A stretch of 64,000 nt of DNA from Gammaproteobacteria bacterium. GTDB taxonomy: Bacteria; Pseudomonadota; Gammaproteobacteria; DSM-16500. Shown here piece by piece: positions 29,628 to 39,196 of this stretch; positions within the stretch are counted from its first letter, which is position 1; the number at the start of each line of letters is the position of its first letter. The notes below the pieces were generated by a model that did not search any database, was not told where the DNA came from, and saw only the letters and a list, made by a program, of their open reading frames with translations. Both the position numbers and the translations under genes were made by a program. Location of the stretch: positions 38,569 through 102,568 of the forward strand of contig JAJPGW010000011.1 in assembly GCA_021325575.1 (NCBI GenBank), in the 5' to 3' direction.

Positions 29628-29661
29628 AGAACCTATGACCTTTTAATGCAATTTCAGGTTT

Positions 29662-29681
29662 TTTAAGAATTCCTTAATGTG
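29662..29681 (+). promoter_or_regulatory. Candidate PmrA box upstream of the 553-residue gene
   Basis: TTTAAGAAT-TC-CTTAATGTG: TTAA starts at 29663 and 29674, again 11 bases apart, and sharing the core ATTCCTTAA with the box at 28751. A TATAAA -10 follows at 29688-29693, six bases after the box. The ribosome site GAGGA of the gene is at 29721-29725. Confidence 0.65.
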
Positions 29682-29730
29682 GAAAGTTATAAAATGGCCT
29701 CATTTGTAACTTTTCATAATGAGGATAAAA

Positions 29731-31392
29731 ATGACCTTTCTAAGACTCACAGCAGCACTACCCAATCAACAAGATCCATCTGAACAAAAAGTAGAAGCCA
29801 ATCCGCAGTTTCTATTCGGATCTTTACAATTTCTGATGCGGAAAAATGCCCATTTAGAAGGCCAATCTCCCATTGATCATCAAGCGTTTAATTCAAAATT
29901 AAAATTTCTTTTTGAAAGTTTAGAACTTGGGCATGAATTTGATGAAAAAGCTATTCCCGAACTTTCAAACCAGACACAAATTCCAGTGGGGGTATGGCGT
30001 GTTACTCGAGATTATTTGAGTCACCCTCAAAGTACTTCGCAGCAGATCAATGAACTTCTGAAATTATTTCATCCTGATTTACAAAAAGAGGTAAAAGGTC
30101 TTCTAGATTCATTAATCCAGAACATAAAAAATAAATATGCAGCAATCAATCCTCAGCGAATTGCGGCTTTAACAGAAAATGGTTATCTTGGTTTAGTCAC
30201 AGCTAATTTTGATCCGCTCGCTTATTGCAGAACTTATGTGTTACCGGAACATTGCACAGTTCCTCTTGATTTCAAAGGAGCAAATCCTACCCTACCGCAA
30301 AATGGAATTTTAATTGGTAAAGTTAAAGAAGCATGTGATTTACCAACAGCTGTTGTAAAGCAAGGGAATACGTGCCAACCTTTTATGATTTCAACCAGTA
30401 AAACCCAGGGAGATTTGTACCAATCGGCCGGAAGAAACTTAGGAGACAAGAGTGTTCTAATCCATTACCAATCCCATGGAGATGAAATTCAAGTAGGAAT
30501 TTTTGGAAGAAATAGTGAAAAACGCGCAGGATATGAAATCTACGCGGGTTTCACAGGACATCTTTTAGTTTTATTCGATACATCAATAAAATTTACCGAT
30601 ACAGAATCCCACGGTGTATTTTTCCATTCGATGAAAAAAGGAAATAATTATGCTAAGCATTCTTGTCGCATCTATTTAGTTGATCGAGCAGTTAAGAACT
30701 CATTCCGATCGCCACGTTATATTCAAGGATTAAGACCCTCTGAAGCCATTCATACCGTTACTGATATGAGCCAATTTGCGCGTCCAGAAGGACTGTGCTT
30801 TTTGTTATGTGATTTTGAAGCCAATACGATAAATATGAGACAAGTAATGGCACCCAAATCTGCATTTCAGGGACCATATCCTTTTATGGTCAGTGACGAC
30901 GCAATAATAAAATTCATGAATGATGATTTCAGGAGTTGTCCAAAGTTAGCAAATCCTGAAGCGAAAGAAAGTCTTTTTCTGGATCCAAAGCAAGTTTCAG
31001 AGTATTGCGCTTCGACGGCAAGATTGCTAAAAACACCGACTGACCAAACGGCAAAAACAAAATATCGCGAATGTTTGGGGAATGTATCCTTTCTTGGGTT
31101 TACCGATTTATCACAAGGACATGGTCCATTTCTTGCAAATAAAGTTGCAAATTTACAGGAAACGTATGCATCGCAAATTATTAGAGGGATGTGTGCATTA
31201 TCCGATAGTTTCTTTGGTAATCCAGAGGATAGAGCTCGGGTTGATGATGCGGCAGATGTACTGCAGCATGCAAACCCGCCAAGGGTCAGAGCAATGCCGC
31301 GAAAAATTAAGAGAACCCCATATCGAGATTTGCCTGATTCCACAACTGTGGATGACTCTTCCGAAAACAGAAATTCGCGGGTTTCGCCATAA
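29731..31392 (+). CDS. Large protein of unknown function, candidate Dot/Icm effector
   Basis: 553 residues from the ATG at 29731 (GAGGA six bases upstream). It appears soluble: an N-terminal helical region (about 1-150), a beta-rich middle (about 190-350, with VLIHYQSHGDEIQVGIFGR and GHLLVLFDTSIKF), and a basic then Ser/Asp-rich C-terminal tail (DSTTVDDSSENRNSRVSP) of the kind seen in Dot/Icm substrates. No family was recognised, and I could not establish a catalytic motif. Its last 86 bases lie on top of the 3' end of comEC on the other strand, so its C-terminal tail is encoded in DNA that also codes for ComEC. It carries its own candidate PmrA box. Confidence 0.55.
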   Translation: MTFLRLTAALPNQQDPSEQKVEANPQFLFGSLQFLMRKNAHLEGQSPIDHQAFNSKLKFLFESLELGHEFDEKAIPELSNQTQIPVGVWRVTRDYLSHPQSTSQQINELLKLFHPDLQKEVKGLLDSLIQNIKNKYAAINPQRIAALTENGYLGLVTANFDPLAYCRTYVLPEHCTVPLDFKGANPTLPQNGILIGKVKEACDLPTAVVKQGNTCQPFMISTSKTQGDLYQSAGRNLGDKSVLIHYQSHGDEIQVGIFGRNSEKRAGYEIYAGFTGHLLVLFDTSIKFTDTESHGVFFHSMKKGNNYAKHSCRIYLVDRAVKNSFRSPRYIQGLRPSEAIHTVTDMSQFARPEGLCFLLCDFEANTINMRQVMAPKSAFQGPYPFMVSDDAIIKFMNDDFRSCPKLANPEAKESLFLDPKQVSEYCASTARLLKTPTDQTAKTKYRECLGNVSFLGFTDLSQGHGPFLANKVANLQETYASQIIRGMCALSDSFFGNPEDRARVDDAADVLQHANPPRVRAMPRKIKRTPYRDLPDSTTVDDSSENRNSRVSP

Positions 31393-33607
31393 TAAAAAAC
31401 TGGATAGCCCCGCATTCGACGCTATCATATTTTTTAGTATTCATCGCATTGTAAGCTTCGATTACTGAGGGATGCGGAAAATGATAGCGATTGCGATAGC
31501 CTATTGGGAATAAAACATATTCCGGATGGACGAGCGCGAGGAAATTTTTTTCGGCCGAGGTTTTGCTGCCGTGATGTGGCGCCACTAAGATATCAGTTGG
31601 CAAATCACTTGCATCCTGCTCGACCATTTTTTCTTCGGCGTATTTTTCAATATCGCCTGTCAATAAAATATGTTTATCATGTGCTGTGATGCGCAACACG
31701 CAGGAACTGTCATTATCAAAGCCTAAATCATTTTTATCGGGATATAAAAATTTAAAATTAACGCCATCCCAGTTCCAGCTCTCGCCTGCTAAACAGTAAT
31801 GCGTGACCGGTTTTGCAATTTCTTCGGGTACGCTGGTTCTAACTGTATCAACAGGAAATCGTTTTAAAATGGCAAATGCGCCGCCGATGTGATCGTTATC
31901 GCCGTGACTGATAACTAACATGTCGACTTTCTTAGCGCCAGCCGTTCTTAGAAAGGGAACGACGACACTCTCACCCATGTCAAAATTATCATTTAAACGC
32001 GCGCCCGCATCGAAAACTAAAAAATGATTTTGGGTTTGCAGGACGGCAGATAACCCCTGCCCTACATCGAGTAAAGTAAACCAGGCGTCACCAAATTCAG
32101 GCGTAGGTGGTTTGTAAAAAATCATCGGCAAAAGCGCTATTATTCCTAAATATTTTCCAGGAAATCGATTGGGTAATAATAAGATGACAATGCCAATCAT
32201 GGCGATAACTAATAACTTTTCTGGAATGACGTGATACCAATTTCCGAATGAAAGATGAGAAAACCAAGCCAGAATTATCCATAAAATATTTAATAATTTA
32301 TCAGATAAAATTAATACTACACTGCCGATTTTTGCAGAAATTAATAAAAGAAAACTGCCAAATAAACTTAATGGAACGATTAGAAACCCAACCCATGGAA
32401 TCGCAATACTATTGGCGACAAATGAAATCAGAGAACATTGTTGAAATAATAAAAGACTGAGCGGCACTAAACCTAAGGCCATAACCCATTGAATACGTCC
32501 CCATTTCCACCAAAATCCTGCGGGTGCCAAGCGTGCGCTGACACCAAAAATAATTAATGCGACAGCGGAAAACGATAACCAAAAACTATCTGTCAGGATA
32601 TCCAATGGGTTTATCAATAAAACCAAAAATAATGCGAGACTGTAGGCTTGCCAAGTAAATGTTTTGCGTCGAACTAAATTGACGCATAAAAAGGCGGCCA
32701 GCATAATGCAGGCACGTTGACTTGGGATAGAAAAACCCGCCAACGCGCTATAAAGTATTGCCATGAATAAAGCAGCAAAAGAAGCGGCATGCTGCGCGGG
32801 CATTTTTAACAATAATCGCGGGAATTTGCGCCAGCCTCTTGAAACCAGAAAATAAATAAATCCCGACATAAAACCAATATGCAAACCCGCGATCGCCATT
32901 AAATGATTGGTGCCGGTATTTCGGAGCACTTCCCAATTTTCTGCCGATATCCCATGACGTTCACCAACGACTAATGCTGTGATCCAAGGGGATGTATTCG
33001 TGTGCGGTAAATTAGTTTCAATTTTATCTTTTAAAAATTGCCTAAGACGATCAAGAGGCGCGCGCCATAATTGATGCGAAATTAAATGATTATCTTCATT
33101 CACGATATAGCCGCTTGCCCGAATTCCTTCTTGAAATGCCCAGGCTTCATAATCAAATTCGCCGGGATTGCGTGTGCCATGGATTTTTTTAAGACGTGCC
33201 GTCAATTGCCATTCGTCACCCACTTTTAAATTGGGTATGGCATTGCGCCAGGATAAGTGTATCAGTCCTTTTGCTGGATAATTGTTATTTTCTGATTGAA
33301 TTTTTTTAATAGAAAATAAAAAAGATGTCATATGGTTAGAATCATTTGGAATCGATGCAATGGTGCCGATAATTTGAATTGTTTTACCTTCTAGAATTTC
33401 TGGCAGCGTCCAAGCTGAAATTATCTCTGCGCAAAATAATAGCCACACAAATCCAAATGCAAAAAACGCAATGAATCTTGTGTATTTAAAAATAACTGAA
33501 ACAACCGCAATTGCTAAAACAATTAAAGAGCATTTTAGGTCATGTGGTGTTCTGAAAAAATATGATAATAGAATGCCGAAAAGAAATAAAATGGTACATA
33601 TCGACAT
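31307..33607 (-). CDS. comEC: ComEC/Rec2 DNA-uptake channel
   Basis: 766-residue inner-membrane protein for import of single-stranded DNA in natural transformation. It has N-terminal membrane segments and a DUF4131 region, then the competence domain with GERHGISAENWEVLRNTGTNHLMAIAGLHIG split over about 215-245, many membrane segments to about 480, and a C-terminal metallo-beta-lactamase-like domain with ISHGDNDHIGG near 570 and VAPHHGSKTS near 680. The final 25 or so residues after the usual end (GAIQFFIM) are an extra tail that overlaps the convergent candidate effector gene by 86 bases. Confidence 0.93.
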   Translation of the reverse strand: MSICTILFLFGILLSYFFRTPHDLKCSLIVLAIAVVSVIFKYTRFIAFFAFGFVWLLFCAEIISAWTLPEILEGKTIQIIGTIASIPNDSNHMTSFLFSIKKIQSENNNYPAKGLIHLSWRNAIPNLKVGDEWQLTARLKKIHGTRNPGEFDYEAWAFQEGIRASGYIVNEDNHLISHQLWRAPLDRLRQFLKDKIETNLPHTNTSPWITALVVGERHGISAENWEVLRNTGTNHLMAIAGLHIGFMSGFIYFLVSRGWRKFPRLLLKMPAQHAASFAALFMAILYSALAGFSIPSQRACIMLAAFLCVNLVRRKTFTWQAYSLALFLVLLINPLDILTDSFWLSFSAVALIIFGVSARLAPAGFWWKWGRIQWVMALGLVPLSLLLFQQCSLISFVANSIAIPWVGFLIVPLSLFGSFLLLISAKIGSVVLILSDKLLNILWIILAWFSHLSFGNWYHVIPEKLLVIAMIGIVILLLPNRFPGKYLGIIALLPMIFYKPPTPEFGDAWFTLLDVGQGLSAVLQTQNHFLVFDAGARLNDNFDMGESVVVPFLRTAGAKKVDMLVISHGDNDHIGGAFAILKRFPVDTVRTSVPEEIAKPVTHYCLAGESWNWDGVNFKFLYPDKNDLGFDNDSSCVLRITAHDKHILLTGDIEKYAEEKMVEQDASDLPTDILVAPHHGSKTSAEKNFLALVHPEYVLFPIGYRNRYHFPHPSVIEAYNAMNTKKYDSVECGAIQFFIMAKPANFCFRKSHPQLWNQANLDMGFS

Positions 33608-33719
33608 GTGTAATCCTTTAATATTTTAATTAATTAATAATCAGCACAGAGAAAATCGCACCACACTTGTCATCCCGCAAAGTGTAGGGTTTGGCGCAAT
33701 GTTTAATTAGAAAACTCGT

Positions 33720-34400
33720 TTAAACTTCCACCAACCGCCCATCTTCAAGCGCTAACACTCTTTGAGCTTTTTTGGCAATGTTCATATCATGGGTCACCAT
33801 GATGACACTGGTTTGAAGGGATTTTTGTAGATCAAAAAATAAATGTAACACTTTTTCCGCATTGCGCGGGTCGAGGTTTCCTGTGGGTTCATCAGCCAGT
33901 ACGCAAAGTGGATCACCGACGAGCGCACGTGCAATGGCAACGCGTTGGCGTTCGCCACCCGATAATTCACCAATTTTATGTTGTAATCGGTTTTTTAGGC
34001 CGACTAAATCCAGTAATTTTTCTGCTTTTTGTTCGGCAAGCGCAGGCTCCGTGTTCCGAATCAATAACGGCATGGCCGCATTTTCAAGCGCAGTAAATTC
34101 CGGTAATAAATGATGGAACTGATAAATAAATCCTAAATAAGCATTCCGCAAACGACATTTTTCATTTTCAGAAAGGGTTGCGAGATTTTTTCCTGCTACC
34201 GTCACGTGTCCTGTTGTCGGTTTATCGAGACCACCTAATAAATGCAGTAAGGTACTCTTGCCCGATCCTGATGTTCCAACAATCGCAACCATTTCGCCTG
34301 AATTCACTTCAAGATGCACTTGGCGCAATACTTGGATTTTGGAAATGCCCTCATCGTAGGTTTTGGAAAGGTTCGAACATTGAATCGTCACTTTACTCAT
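33720..34400 (-). CDS. lolD: Lipoprotein-releasing ABC transporter ATPase LolD
   Basis: Energises release of outer-membrane lipoproteins from the inner membrane to LolA. Walker A GTSGSGKSTLLHLLGGLD, the Q-loop, signature ELSGGERQRVAIARAL and Walker B VLADEPTGNLD are all intact. I take the ATG at 34400 (MSKVTIQCSNLSKTYDEG); the longer frame to 34460 lies within the permease gene and adds residues without family support. The start overlaps the lolC/E stop by eight bases, so the permease and ATPase are coupled. Confidence 0.95.
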   Translation of the reverse strand: MSKVTIQCSNLSKTYDEGISKIQVLRQVHLEVNSGEMVAIVGTSGSGKSTLLHLLGGLDKPTTGHVTVAGKNLATLSENEKCRLRNAYLGFIYQFHHLLPEFTALENAAMPLLIRNTEPALAEQKAEKLLDLVGLKNRLQHKIGELSGGERQRVAIARALVGDPLCVLADEPTGNLDPRNAEKVLHLFFDLQKSLQTSVIMVTHDMNIAKKAQRVLALEDGRLVEV

Positions 34401-35643
34401 AACGCAGCGCCTCCACCGGTTCCGTACGCGATGCGCGCCAAGCAGGATATAAGGTCGCAAGCAAACTTAAAATCAATGCGGCTAAACTGATTTTTACGAT
34501 GTCTTGCAACTGCAATTCAGAAGGTAAATAGTTAACATAATAAGCGCTAGATGAAAGCAATTGCACACCAAAAATTTGTTGTATCCAATTGACTATGGCA
34601 GTCACATTCGATGCCAGTGCAATTCCACCAATAATTCCAAGCACAGTCCCGACAATTCCAATCACCGCGCCCTGCACCACAAAAATCATCATGATCATGC
34701 GAGGCGTTGCGCCAAATGTCCTGAGAATTGCAATGTCAGATTCTTTTTCATTAACGACCATAACCAGCGTACACACTAAATTAAATACGGCTACCGCAAT
34801 AATCAGTAATAAAATAAAAAACATCATGGTCTTTTCAAGTTTAACGGCATGAAAAAATGGCCCAAACTGATCCGTCCAATTCTGAATGCGCGCCGTTTGA
34901 GTTAATTGCTTAGATAAATCTTCAGAAATTTTCGGCGCCGCATATAAATCTTTTATATTCGCATGCAATCCGGAAACATTTGAACCCATTTGAAATAAGA
35001 CTTGTGCATCACCCAGCGAAATAAACGCCATGCCCACATCAAAACCAAATCCACTGCCAGCACGGAAAATACCAACCACGGTAAATCGTTTATAACGCGG
35101 CAAAACGCCTGCAGGTGACAGCGACACTTGCGGTGTGATCAAAGTCACCTTGTCTCCGACGATTGCATCCAGACGATTTGCTAATTCTTCGCCTAACACA
35201 ATCCCAAAACCTTTTGGAACTAAATCCGTGAGAGCACCCTCGACCATCTTATCACTTAATCCCGATATTTTTTTCTCAGCGTCCGGTTGTACGCCGGTCA
35301 ACATCGCAGGTTGAACACTATTTGCATGCGTAATCAAGACTTCTGCATTCACATAAGGTGCGACGGCGGTCACCTGTGGATTATCTAATAAAATTTTTTC
35401 GAGCTCTTGCCAATTTTCGACATAGCCTGCGACACTTGTCACGGTCATCGGCGGCCACATGCTAAAGACGCGCTTTTTAATTTCGCGGTCAAAACCATTC
35501 ATTACGGATAACACGGTAATTAACACCACGACACCTAAGGCAATGCCAAAAATCGACATGAGTGAAATAAATGAAATAAAATGGGTGCGTCGCTTTGCAC
35601 GTGTATAGCGTAACCCGATATAAAATGCTGCTGGTCTAAACAT
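34393..35643 (-). CDS. lolC: Lipoprotein-releasing permease LolC/LolE
   Basis: 416 residues: an N-terminal membrane segment (about 22-46), a large periplasmic MacB-like domain, then three C-terminal membrane segments (about 265-295, 315-345, 375-400). Family features are GLRYTRAKRRTHFISFISLMS at the start and PAWRASRTEPVEALRYE at the end. Only one permease gene is present here, so the transporter may be a homodimer of a LolF-like protein, as known in several gammaproteobacteria, unless a second copy lies elsewhere. It overlaps tatD by eight bases and lolD by eight. Confidence 0.9.
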   Translation of the reverse strand: MFRPAAFYIGLRYTRAKRRTHFISFISLMSIFGIALGVVVLITVLSVMNGFDREIKKRVFSMWPPMTVTSVAGYVENWQELEKILLDNPQVTAVAPYVNAEVLITHANSVQPAMLTGVQPDAEKKISGLSDKMVEGALTDLVPKGFGIVLGEELANRLDAIVGDKVTLITPQVSLSPAGVLPRYKRFTVVGIFRAGSGFGFDVGMAFISLGDAQVLFQMGSNVSGLHANIKDLYAAPKISEDLSKQLTQTARIQNWTDQFGPFFHAVKLEKTMMFFILLLIIAVAVFNLVCTLVMVVNEKESDIAILRTFGATPRMIMMIFVVQGAVIGIVGTVLGIIGGIALASNVTAIVNWIQQIFGVQLLSSSAYYVNYLPSELQLQDIVKISLAALILSLLATLYPAWRASRTEPVEALRYE

Positions 35644-36415
35644 CTTTAAATAACCTAAAAAAATTCTCAGTCGTTTTAGCGGCTAAGGTTTCAGGGTCCA
35701 TGCCCCGTAAATTGGCAATATACTCTGCCACATAACGCACGTAAGCCGGTTCATTTGTTTTACCACGATGCGGATTGGGCGCTAAGTAAGGCGAATCCGT
35801 TTCTACTAAAATGCGATCCAGCGGCATTTTTTTCGCGACGTCCTGAATTTGGACCGCATTCTTGAATGTCACAATGCCTGAGAATGAAATATAAAAATTC
35901 AAATCCATCGCATCCTTTGCCATTGCCCAATCTTCGGTAAAACAATGCATAATCCCGCCTACATCCTGTGCCTGCTCTTCCCGCATGATTTGTATTGTAT
36001 CGTCTTTCGCCTCACGTGTATGCACAATTATGGGTTTTTTTACTTTTTTTGCGGCACGGATATGCTCACGAAACCGTGCGCGTTGCCATTCGGTTTCGCC
36101 CGTACTTCGATAATAATCAAGGCCGGTTTCGCCGATGGCAATGATTTTTTTATCGGCGGCCAATCGGACCAAATCATCCGCGGTCGGCTCTGAATCAATG
36201 TTTCTTTCATTGGGATGCAAACCCACTGACGCATAGATATTGGGATGCTTTTTGGCAATATTTAATACGGCGGGAAAATCTTTCAATGTGATACATACAT
36301 TTAAAAAATGCGTGACACCTTCTTTTTTTGCCAATTCAAGCGCTTTTTCTAGATCACCCTCATATTTGGTTAAATCCAGTTGGTCCAAATGACAATGTGT
36401 ATCTACGAGATTCAT
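35636..36415 (-). CDS. TatD-family metal-dependent hydrolase (YcfH)
   Basis: 259 residues with an amidohydrolase barrel: the metal-binding VDTHCHLDQ at the N-terminus, IGETGLDYYR near 93, the His of IIVHTREAKDD near 130, HCFTE near 155, and LVETDSPYLAP near 205. These are the TatD/YcfH metal ligands. The family acts as DNases in repair or degradation; the physiological substrate is uncertain. It overlaps holB by four bases and the lol permease by eight, in the conserved tmk-holB-tatD order; the pilZ gene that often sits between holB and tatD is absent. Confidence 0.92.
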   Translation of the reverse strand: MNLVDTHCHLDQLDLTKYEGDLEKALELAKKEGVTHFLNVCITLKDFPAVLNIAKKHPNIYASVGLHPNERNIDSEPTADDLVRLAADKKIIAIGETGLDYYRSTGETEWQRARFREHIRAAKKVKKPIIVHTREAKDDTIQIMREEQAQDVGGIMHCFTEDWAMAKDAMDLNFYISFSGIVTFKNAVQIQDVAKKMPLDRILVETDSPYLAPNPHRGKTNEPAYVRYVAEYIANLRGMDPETLAAKTTENFFRLFKDV

Positions 36416-37383
36416 AATTGCACCCAGCGCATCAGTAATTCTTCGAGCATTAATAATCGATTCAAGTTAAGACCCGTCAACACATGTGAATAGATTTTTT
36501 TGACATGATCCAGAAAGTGAAATAATTGTTGAGTTGAGATTTTATGAACCAGTTGAGAAAAAACACCCTCGTAATCTGAATTGGTTAAGTGGTTTTTATC
36601 TCTAGTCGCATTAAAACGCAGCATGTCCTGCAGCCACATAAATAATAATTCAAAAAAGACTTTGGGATCACACTCCTGAAGTTTTGCCGCAAGTGTTATC
36701 GGATCCATTTTCTGGTCTTTTAATAAATGCAAACCATCGTATAATGTTTTGCGTGTTGCGAGTAAATCGGTTTCTGAAAATTCTTTTGCTTTGAGTGGTG
36801 CGCCTTGCGCCAAATTTAATAATAATTCAGCTTGCAGGATCTCAGAATTTTCATTCAGCCACGCACTTGATTCATGGATTGTGGGTTTTTGAAAAAAAAT
36901 TTTCTGACAGCGGCTCAAAAGTGTTGCGGGCAAACGCGCGCTTTGATCGCTGATTAAAATAATAATCGTGTTTGGCGCAGGTTCTTCTAATGTTTTTAAC
37001 AATGCATTAGCAGAATAAACATTCATAGCATGCGCAGGATTGACGATAATCACGCGAAAGCCACTTTGCATCGCCGTTTCACTGACAAACTGCACCATCT
37101 CGCGGATTTGATCGATTTTGATCGCACCACCCGATTGTTCGGGTTCCAGCAACATAAAATCGGGATGAGAACCTGCTGCAAATAAATGACAACCATGACA
37201 TTGATGACACGGAGCATTCTGTTCGCGACATAATAGAAAACGCGCAAATTCCAACGCAAAAAATCGTTTGCCAAGCCCTGCGGCCCCTTTTAACAATAGC
37301 GCGTGCGGCAAGCGGTTTTGTTGTTTTAATTCGGTTAAGCGCTGCCATTGTGATGTTTGCCAAGGATAAATAGATTTAGGCAT
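36412..37383 (-). CDS. holB: DNA polymerase III subunit delta prime
   Basis: Clamp-loader subunit, 323 residues. The AAA+ domain has a P-loop-like GAAGLGKRFFAL, followed by the four-cysteine zinc module C-x(6)-C-x2-C-x2-C in CREQNAPCHQCHGC near residue 53, VNPAHAMNVYSANALLKTLEEP near 112, and the sensor region LLSRCQKIFF near 155. It overlaps tmk by eight bases and tatD by four, so the group is tightly coupled. Confidence 0.93.
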   Translation of the reverse strand: MPKSIYPWQTSQWQRLTELKQQNRLPHALLLKGAAGLGKRFFALEFARFLLCREQNAPCHQCHGCHLFAAGSHPDFMLLEPEQSGGAIKIDQIREMVQFVSETAMQSGFRVIIVNPAHAMNVYSANALLKTLEEPAPNTIIILISDQSARLPATLLSRCQKIFFQKPTIHESSAWLNENSEILQAELLLNLAQGAPLKAKEFSETDLLATRKTLYDGLHLLKDQKMDPITLAAKLQECDPKVFFELLFMWLQDMLRFNATRDKNHLTNSDYEGVFSQLVHKISTQQLFHFLDHVKKIYSHVLTGLNLNRLLMLEELLMRWVQL

Positions 37384-38014
37384 CGTTTAATCCATCTAAA
37401 ATTGTTTTAATTTCATTTTGAACGGATTCTACTGGTTTTGTAGCATCAATTACATGAAAACGTTTAGGCTCTTTCGAGGCTCTGGCAAGATACCCTGTTC
37501 GCACTCGTTCAAAAAAATCTACTTTTTCCTGTTCAATTCGATCCTGCGGTCCACGATGTTTGGCGCGCGCCAAACCAATTTCGGGCGAGGCATCCAGTAA
37601 AATAGTTGCATTCGGTTTTAACGAGTGGACGATTTGCTCATCTAATTGCTGCAAAAATTTCATATCTAATTGTCGACCGCCACCTTGATAGGCGTAACTG
37701 GCATCGACGAAACGATCGCTTACCACCCATTTTCCAGCTTTCAACGCCGGCAAAATGACATGATGGATATGCTGTGATCGGGACGCAAACATTAATAATA
37801 ATTCGGTATCAGGAGTGATTTTTTCTTCTGAATTGGGTGTTAGCAAAATTTCGCGGATTTTTTCTGCGATTTCAGTACCACCCGGTTCGCGCGTGATAAT
37901 AAATTTTTTATTTTTTTGCGTGAGATATTCTTGAATAAATTGGACGGCGGTACTTTTTCCAACGCCTTCGATACCTTCAATGGTAAGAAAAATTCCCGAG
38001 TTCGGATCTCGCAT
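37376..38014 (-). CDS. tmk: Thymidylate kinase
   Basis: Converts dTMP to dTDP. It has the P-loop GIEGVGKSTAVQF, the DRF motif VVSDRFVDASYAYQGGGR near residue 92, and a lid region around GPQDRIEQEKVDFFERVR. Two ATGs are six bases apart; the inner one at 38014 has AAGGA five bases before it, whereas for the one at 38020 that site is too close, so I use 38014. It follows mltG directly. Confidence 0.95.
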   Translation of the reverse strand: MRDPNSGIFLTIEGIEGVGKSTAVQFIQEYLTQKNKKFIITREPGGTEIAEKIREILLTPNSEEKITPDTELLLMFASRSQHIHHVILPALKAGKWVVSDRFVDASYAYQGGGRQLDMKFLQQLDEQIVHSLKPNATILLDASPEIGLARAKHRGPQDRIEQEKVDFFERVRTGYLARASKEPKRFHVIDATKPVESVQNEIKTILDGLNDA

Positions 38015-38022
38015 GCGCATCC

Positions 38023-39075
38023 TTAGGTGATATTTTGGATATATTTTAGTAAATAATATTTCGTCAGAGAAAAATTAAAAAACCAGCGGTTTTTTCGGGC
38101 GGTTTCGACGGCTTTATTGTGATCGTTTAATTCACCTGAAAAAGTAGAATTGCCCGTACTGTCTGCCACAAAATAATAATAATCATGCTGCATAGGATGC
38201 AGGATCGCCGTGATGGCCGCCATGCTTGGCATTGCAATTGGCGTGGGTGGCAAACCTTTATGAACATAAGTATTGTAGGGATTATTGGCCTGCAAATCCG
38301 AACGTCGAATGCTGCCCGTATATTTATCCCCTACTCCATAAATTACGGTGGGATCAAATTGCAAAAGCATATCTTTTTTTAGACGATTAATCATGACGCC
38401 TGCAATTTTTGGTAATTCTTGTTCGACATAAGCTTCTTTTTCAATGATAGATGCTGCAATTAAAGCTTCATATGGCGTTTTGAAAGGTAACTCGGGATCG
38501 CGGGTTTTCCAGGCGTTATTTAATTTTTTTTGCATGGCGTTATAGGAACGATTCAGAATAAACATATCATCTGCGCCATCCATAAAATAATAAGTATCCG
38601 GGTAAAACAAGCCTTCCGGTTTGAAATTCGCGCCGAGTTTTTTCATGATGTTATCATCAGATAAACTTTGGATGGTTTGATGCAAATAAGGATCGTGCGA
38701 AAGCGCCGCGCGTAATTCTTTAAAATTCCAGCCGGGTACGATGGTAAATGTATGATATGCCAAGCCTGTGCCCGTGGTAATTTGATAAAGGATATGCGAT
38801 TCAGACGTGCCTTTCCGAAAAAGATATTGTCCGGCTTTCAGTTGATGGGAATTATTTTTAAAGTTAACTAACATCTTAAATAAAAATGGATGCGTCACAA
38901 TTTGTTGATTGGATAAATCGTCAATGACAGTGTGCATGGAGCTTCCGGAACGAACAAGGTATTTCACCCCATTGGGATCGCTTATGCTTGAAAAAAAGAA
39001 AAAACCCATCACGCGCACTGCAAGCCAAAGCAGGCAAAGTGAAAGCAATGAGAGAACCATCTGGTTTTTATTCAT
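38023..39075 (-). CDS. mltG: Endolytic murein transglycosylase MltG
   Basis: 350 residues with an N-terminal membrane segment (about 7-27) and a periplasmic LysM-like plus YceG domain. The catalytic glutamate lies in LIAASIIEKEAYVEQELPKIA (split here; the Glu is in IIEKEA), followed by GVMINRLKKDMLLQFDPTVIYG and the YNTYVHKGLPPTPIAMPS block typical of the family. It cleaves nascent glycan strands and may set their length. It stands before tmk as in most gammaproteobacteria. Confidence 0.93.
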   Translation of the reverse strand: MNKNQMVLSLLSLCLLWLAVRVMGFFFFSSISDPNGVKYLVRSGSSMHTVIDDLSNQQIVTHPFLFKMLVNFKNNSHQLKAGQYLFRKGTSESHILYQITTGTGLAYHTFTIVPGWNFKELRAALSHDPYLHQTIQSLSDDNIMKKLGANFKPEGLFYPDTYYFMDGADDMFILNRSYNAMQKKLNNAWKTRDPELPFKTPYEALIAASIIEKEAYVEQELPKIAGVMINRLKKDMLLQFDPTVIYGVGDKYTGSIRRSDLQANNPYNTYVHKGLPPTPIAMPSMAAITAILHPMQHDYYYFVADSTGNSTFSGELNDHNKAVETARKNRWFFNFSLTKYYLLKYIQNIT

Positions 39076-39112
39076 AAGGATATTTTACATGAGTTTTCTA
39101 CATCAGGAAGCG

Positions 39113-39182
39113 TTTCGCGCTTTCAGCGCTTACATTGTTTGTAAATCCCTAACCCAGGCCTGCGGGCGCTGAAAGCGCGAAA
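39113..39182. repeat. Perfect 17-bp inverted repeat between fabF and mltG
   Basis: Arms TTTCGCGCTTTCAGCGC (39113-39129) and its exact reverse complement (39166-39182) flank a 36-base centre that itself has short self-complementary pieces (TTAC...GTAA and CCC...GGG). It fills the gap between fabF and mltG on their shared strand. It may act as an attenuator or transcript-stabilising hairpin, or be a mobile palindromic repeat; no T-run follows, so it is not a classical terminator. Confidence 0.7.
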
Positions 39183-39196
39183 TTGATATGCGATGT

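Noticed and set aside
30150..30560. Possible Cys/His protease-like centre in the 553-residue protein (CQPFMIS and IHYQSHGD)
   Set aside because: The order and spacing do not match a family I can name; two residues are not enough to claim an activity.
33608..33650. AT-rich TTAATTAATTAA stretch upstream of comEC, considered as a PmrA box or attachment site
   Set aside because: Spacings are 4, 8 and 12 bases, none 11, and no repeat of the stretch is found at another boundary.
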